NCBI GenBank assembly: GCA_902766515.1
Contig: CACXEB010000474.1
Coordinates: forward strand, 1 to 7,895
Length of the DNA: 7,895 nt
Source of the DNA: an uncultured Eubacteriales bacterium
GTDB lineage: Bacteria > Bacillota_A > Clostridia > Christensenellales > Aristaeellaceae
Direction of reading: 5' to 3'
The notes beneath the pieces are model-generated. The model worked only from the letters and a program-made list of their open reading frames with translations. It did no database searches and was not told the DNA's origin. Position 1 is the first letter of the stretch. Each line of letters starts with the position of its first letter. Of the stretch, positions 6,853-7,895 are shown in pieces. A program made the translations under genes and the position numbers.

Positions 6853-7895
6853 AGAAGAGTCGGATAGTAGCGTTGCTGGTGTGCCTGTGCCTGCTGGCAA
6901 CGCAGGCGCTGGGCGAAGGGTTCGGCGGGCTGACGATGTGGGGTGCGGACGTGACGGACCTTGCAATCACCGTGAACGCGGTGGACCGGACGCGGAGCCT
7001 GAACGGGGCGGAAGCGCCGGCGCAGAGCGTGTATGTAGTCGTGAGCGCCCATATCCAGAACATGGGCACGGTGACGTGCCAGCTGAAGGAGAGCGTCAAA
7101 GCGACGCTGACCTGGCAGGGGCAGTACGTGTATGAGGCGACGGCGGAGTACCACCGGGACCAGGTGGAGATGCTGGTGGAGACGGATGGCGTGTTCACGT
7201 TCTGCCTGCCGGAGATCGCGGCGCTGGCGCCGGAAACGGAGCTGGCCCTGTCGTTCGATGTGGACGGGACGCCGCAGGACAAGCCGTTCACCTTCAGCGC
7301 AGCGGCGGTGCCTGGCGTGGTCCGGCCGGCGTTTGAGTACAGCGGACGGCATACGGACGGCCTGGACATCGCGCTGGACGCGCCGCAATTCGCGGATGAG
7401 TACAACGGGGAGCGGGACGACGCGTACCGGTGGCTGGTAATCCCGGTCCGGCTGATCAACTGGGGCAAGGCGCCGGTGACGCTGGCGGAGGAGCAACTGA
7501 AAGTGACGCTGACCTACCTCGGTCGGTACGGGATCGCGGGCAGCCTGGCGCTGGAAGCGGAAACGCTGGATCCCTTGCATACGGCATCGGGCGTCGCGGT
7601 GTTCAAGACGCCGATGGTGGTAGCGACCGCGGAGGAAGACCAGCTGGGGATGCTGGTGAGCGTGCGGGAGCAGCAGTGGCAGCCGGAATTCAGCCTGACG
7701 GCGGTACCTGCGCCGGTGACGGCGCTGATGCCGGTGCCGGATCCGGAGGGCCTGACCGGGGTGAAGGGCATCCTGAACCGGACGGGGTATGTGCTGAACG
7801 GCAAGACCTATACGGTGTACCAGTACGCGAAGGCGCGGGACGTGGCAGCGTTCGTGGCGGACTACACGGCCCTGGCGACGGCCAACGGCTACCGC
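6849..7895 (+). CDS. Secreted protein with two beta-modules and an extra C-terminal region (3' end outside window)
   Basis: The frame is open for 349 codons to the right edge, with no stop. It starts with an ATGA overlap on the upstream gene. The signal peptide is MKKS plus a hydrophobic core, with cleavage probably after ALG at 20-22; C12 and C14 are not in a lipobox. Beta-module one spans about 32-140, with core strand TLTWQGQYVYE (86-96) and closing strand VFTFCLP. Module two spans about 163-275, with DDAYRWLVIPVRLINW, core strand TLTYLGRYGIA (220-230) and closing strand VAVFKTP. Up to there it mirrors the preceding gene and is its tandem paralogue. A proline-rich linker (about 285-300) leads to a new region from about 303, containing TGYVLNGKTYTVYQYAKA and DVAAFVADYTALATANGYR, which I do not recognise. 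Codons end in G unusually often (GTG, CTG, GCG, ACG, CGG). Role unknown. Confidence 0.82.
   Translation, partial: MKKSRIVALLVCLCLLATQALGEGFGGLTMWGADVTDLAITVNAVDRTRSLNGAEAPAQSVYVVVSAHIQNMGTVTCQLKESVKATLTWQGQYVYEATAEYHRDQVEMLVETDGVFTFCLPEIAALAPETELALSFDVDGTPQDKPFTFSAAAVPGVVRPAFEYSGRHTDGLDIALDAPQFADEYNGERDDAYRWLVIPVRLINWGKAPVTLAEEQLKVTLTYLGRYGIAGSLALEAETLDPLHTASGVAVFKTPMVVATAEEDQLGMLVSVREQQWQPEFSLTAVPAPVTALMPVPDPEGLTGVKGILNRTGYVLNGKTYTVYQYAKARDVAAFVADYTALATANGYR

Noticed and set aside
6839..7135. Alternative start at 6839 giving a 98-residue product
   Set aside because: It is in another frame, its product shows no domain, and the overlapping frame from 6849 has a signal peptide and two beta-modules.

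Overview
The window is a fully coding stretch of GC-rich DNA. All six genes lie on the + strand, with gaps of 33, 64, 19 and 2 bases and finally a 4-base overlap, so it reads as one operon. Both ends are cut inside genes. Strong AAGGAGG-type ribosome binding sites, lipobox and Sec signal peptides, clostridial-type 'LGDYxDS' TPR-like repeats and a DUF6273-like domain point to a high-GC member of the Bacillota (Clostridia), probably from a gut or rumen lineage. This placement is inference; no rRNA or housekeeping marker is present.

Layout: (1) 3-842, the C-terminal part of a protein with one beta-module and a C-type lectin domain (CTLD). (2) 876-2996, a complete 706-residue exported protein with the order beta-module, beta-module, CTLD, beta-module, CTLD. 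(3) 3061-3912, a 283-residue secreted protein whose single beta-module is interrupted by a different, lipocalin-like beta domain. (4) 3932-5986, a 684-residue lipoprotein with about ten TPR-like repeats and a C-terminal DUF6273-like domain. (5) 5989-6852 and (6) 6849-7895 (open at the right edge), two tandem paralogues, each with a signal peptide and two beta-modules.

The unifying feature is an immunoglobulin-like/DUF4352-like beta-module of about 100-110 residues, seen nine times in five of the six genes. Its core is an 'L-[TDS]-[YFW]-x-x-x-[YF]-x-[YFI]' strand followed about 25 residues later by an 'F-x-[VL]-P' strand. The whole operon appears devoted to extracytoplasmic proteins: module-bearing proteins, some with CTLDs that could bind sugar or protein ligands, plus one membrane-anchored repeat lipoprotein that could act as a scaffold. 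The ligand and the biological role cannot be read from the sequence. No RNA gene, mobile element, CRISPR array, convincing promoter or intrinsic terminator was found.
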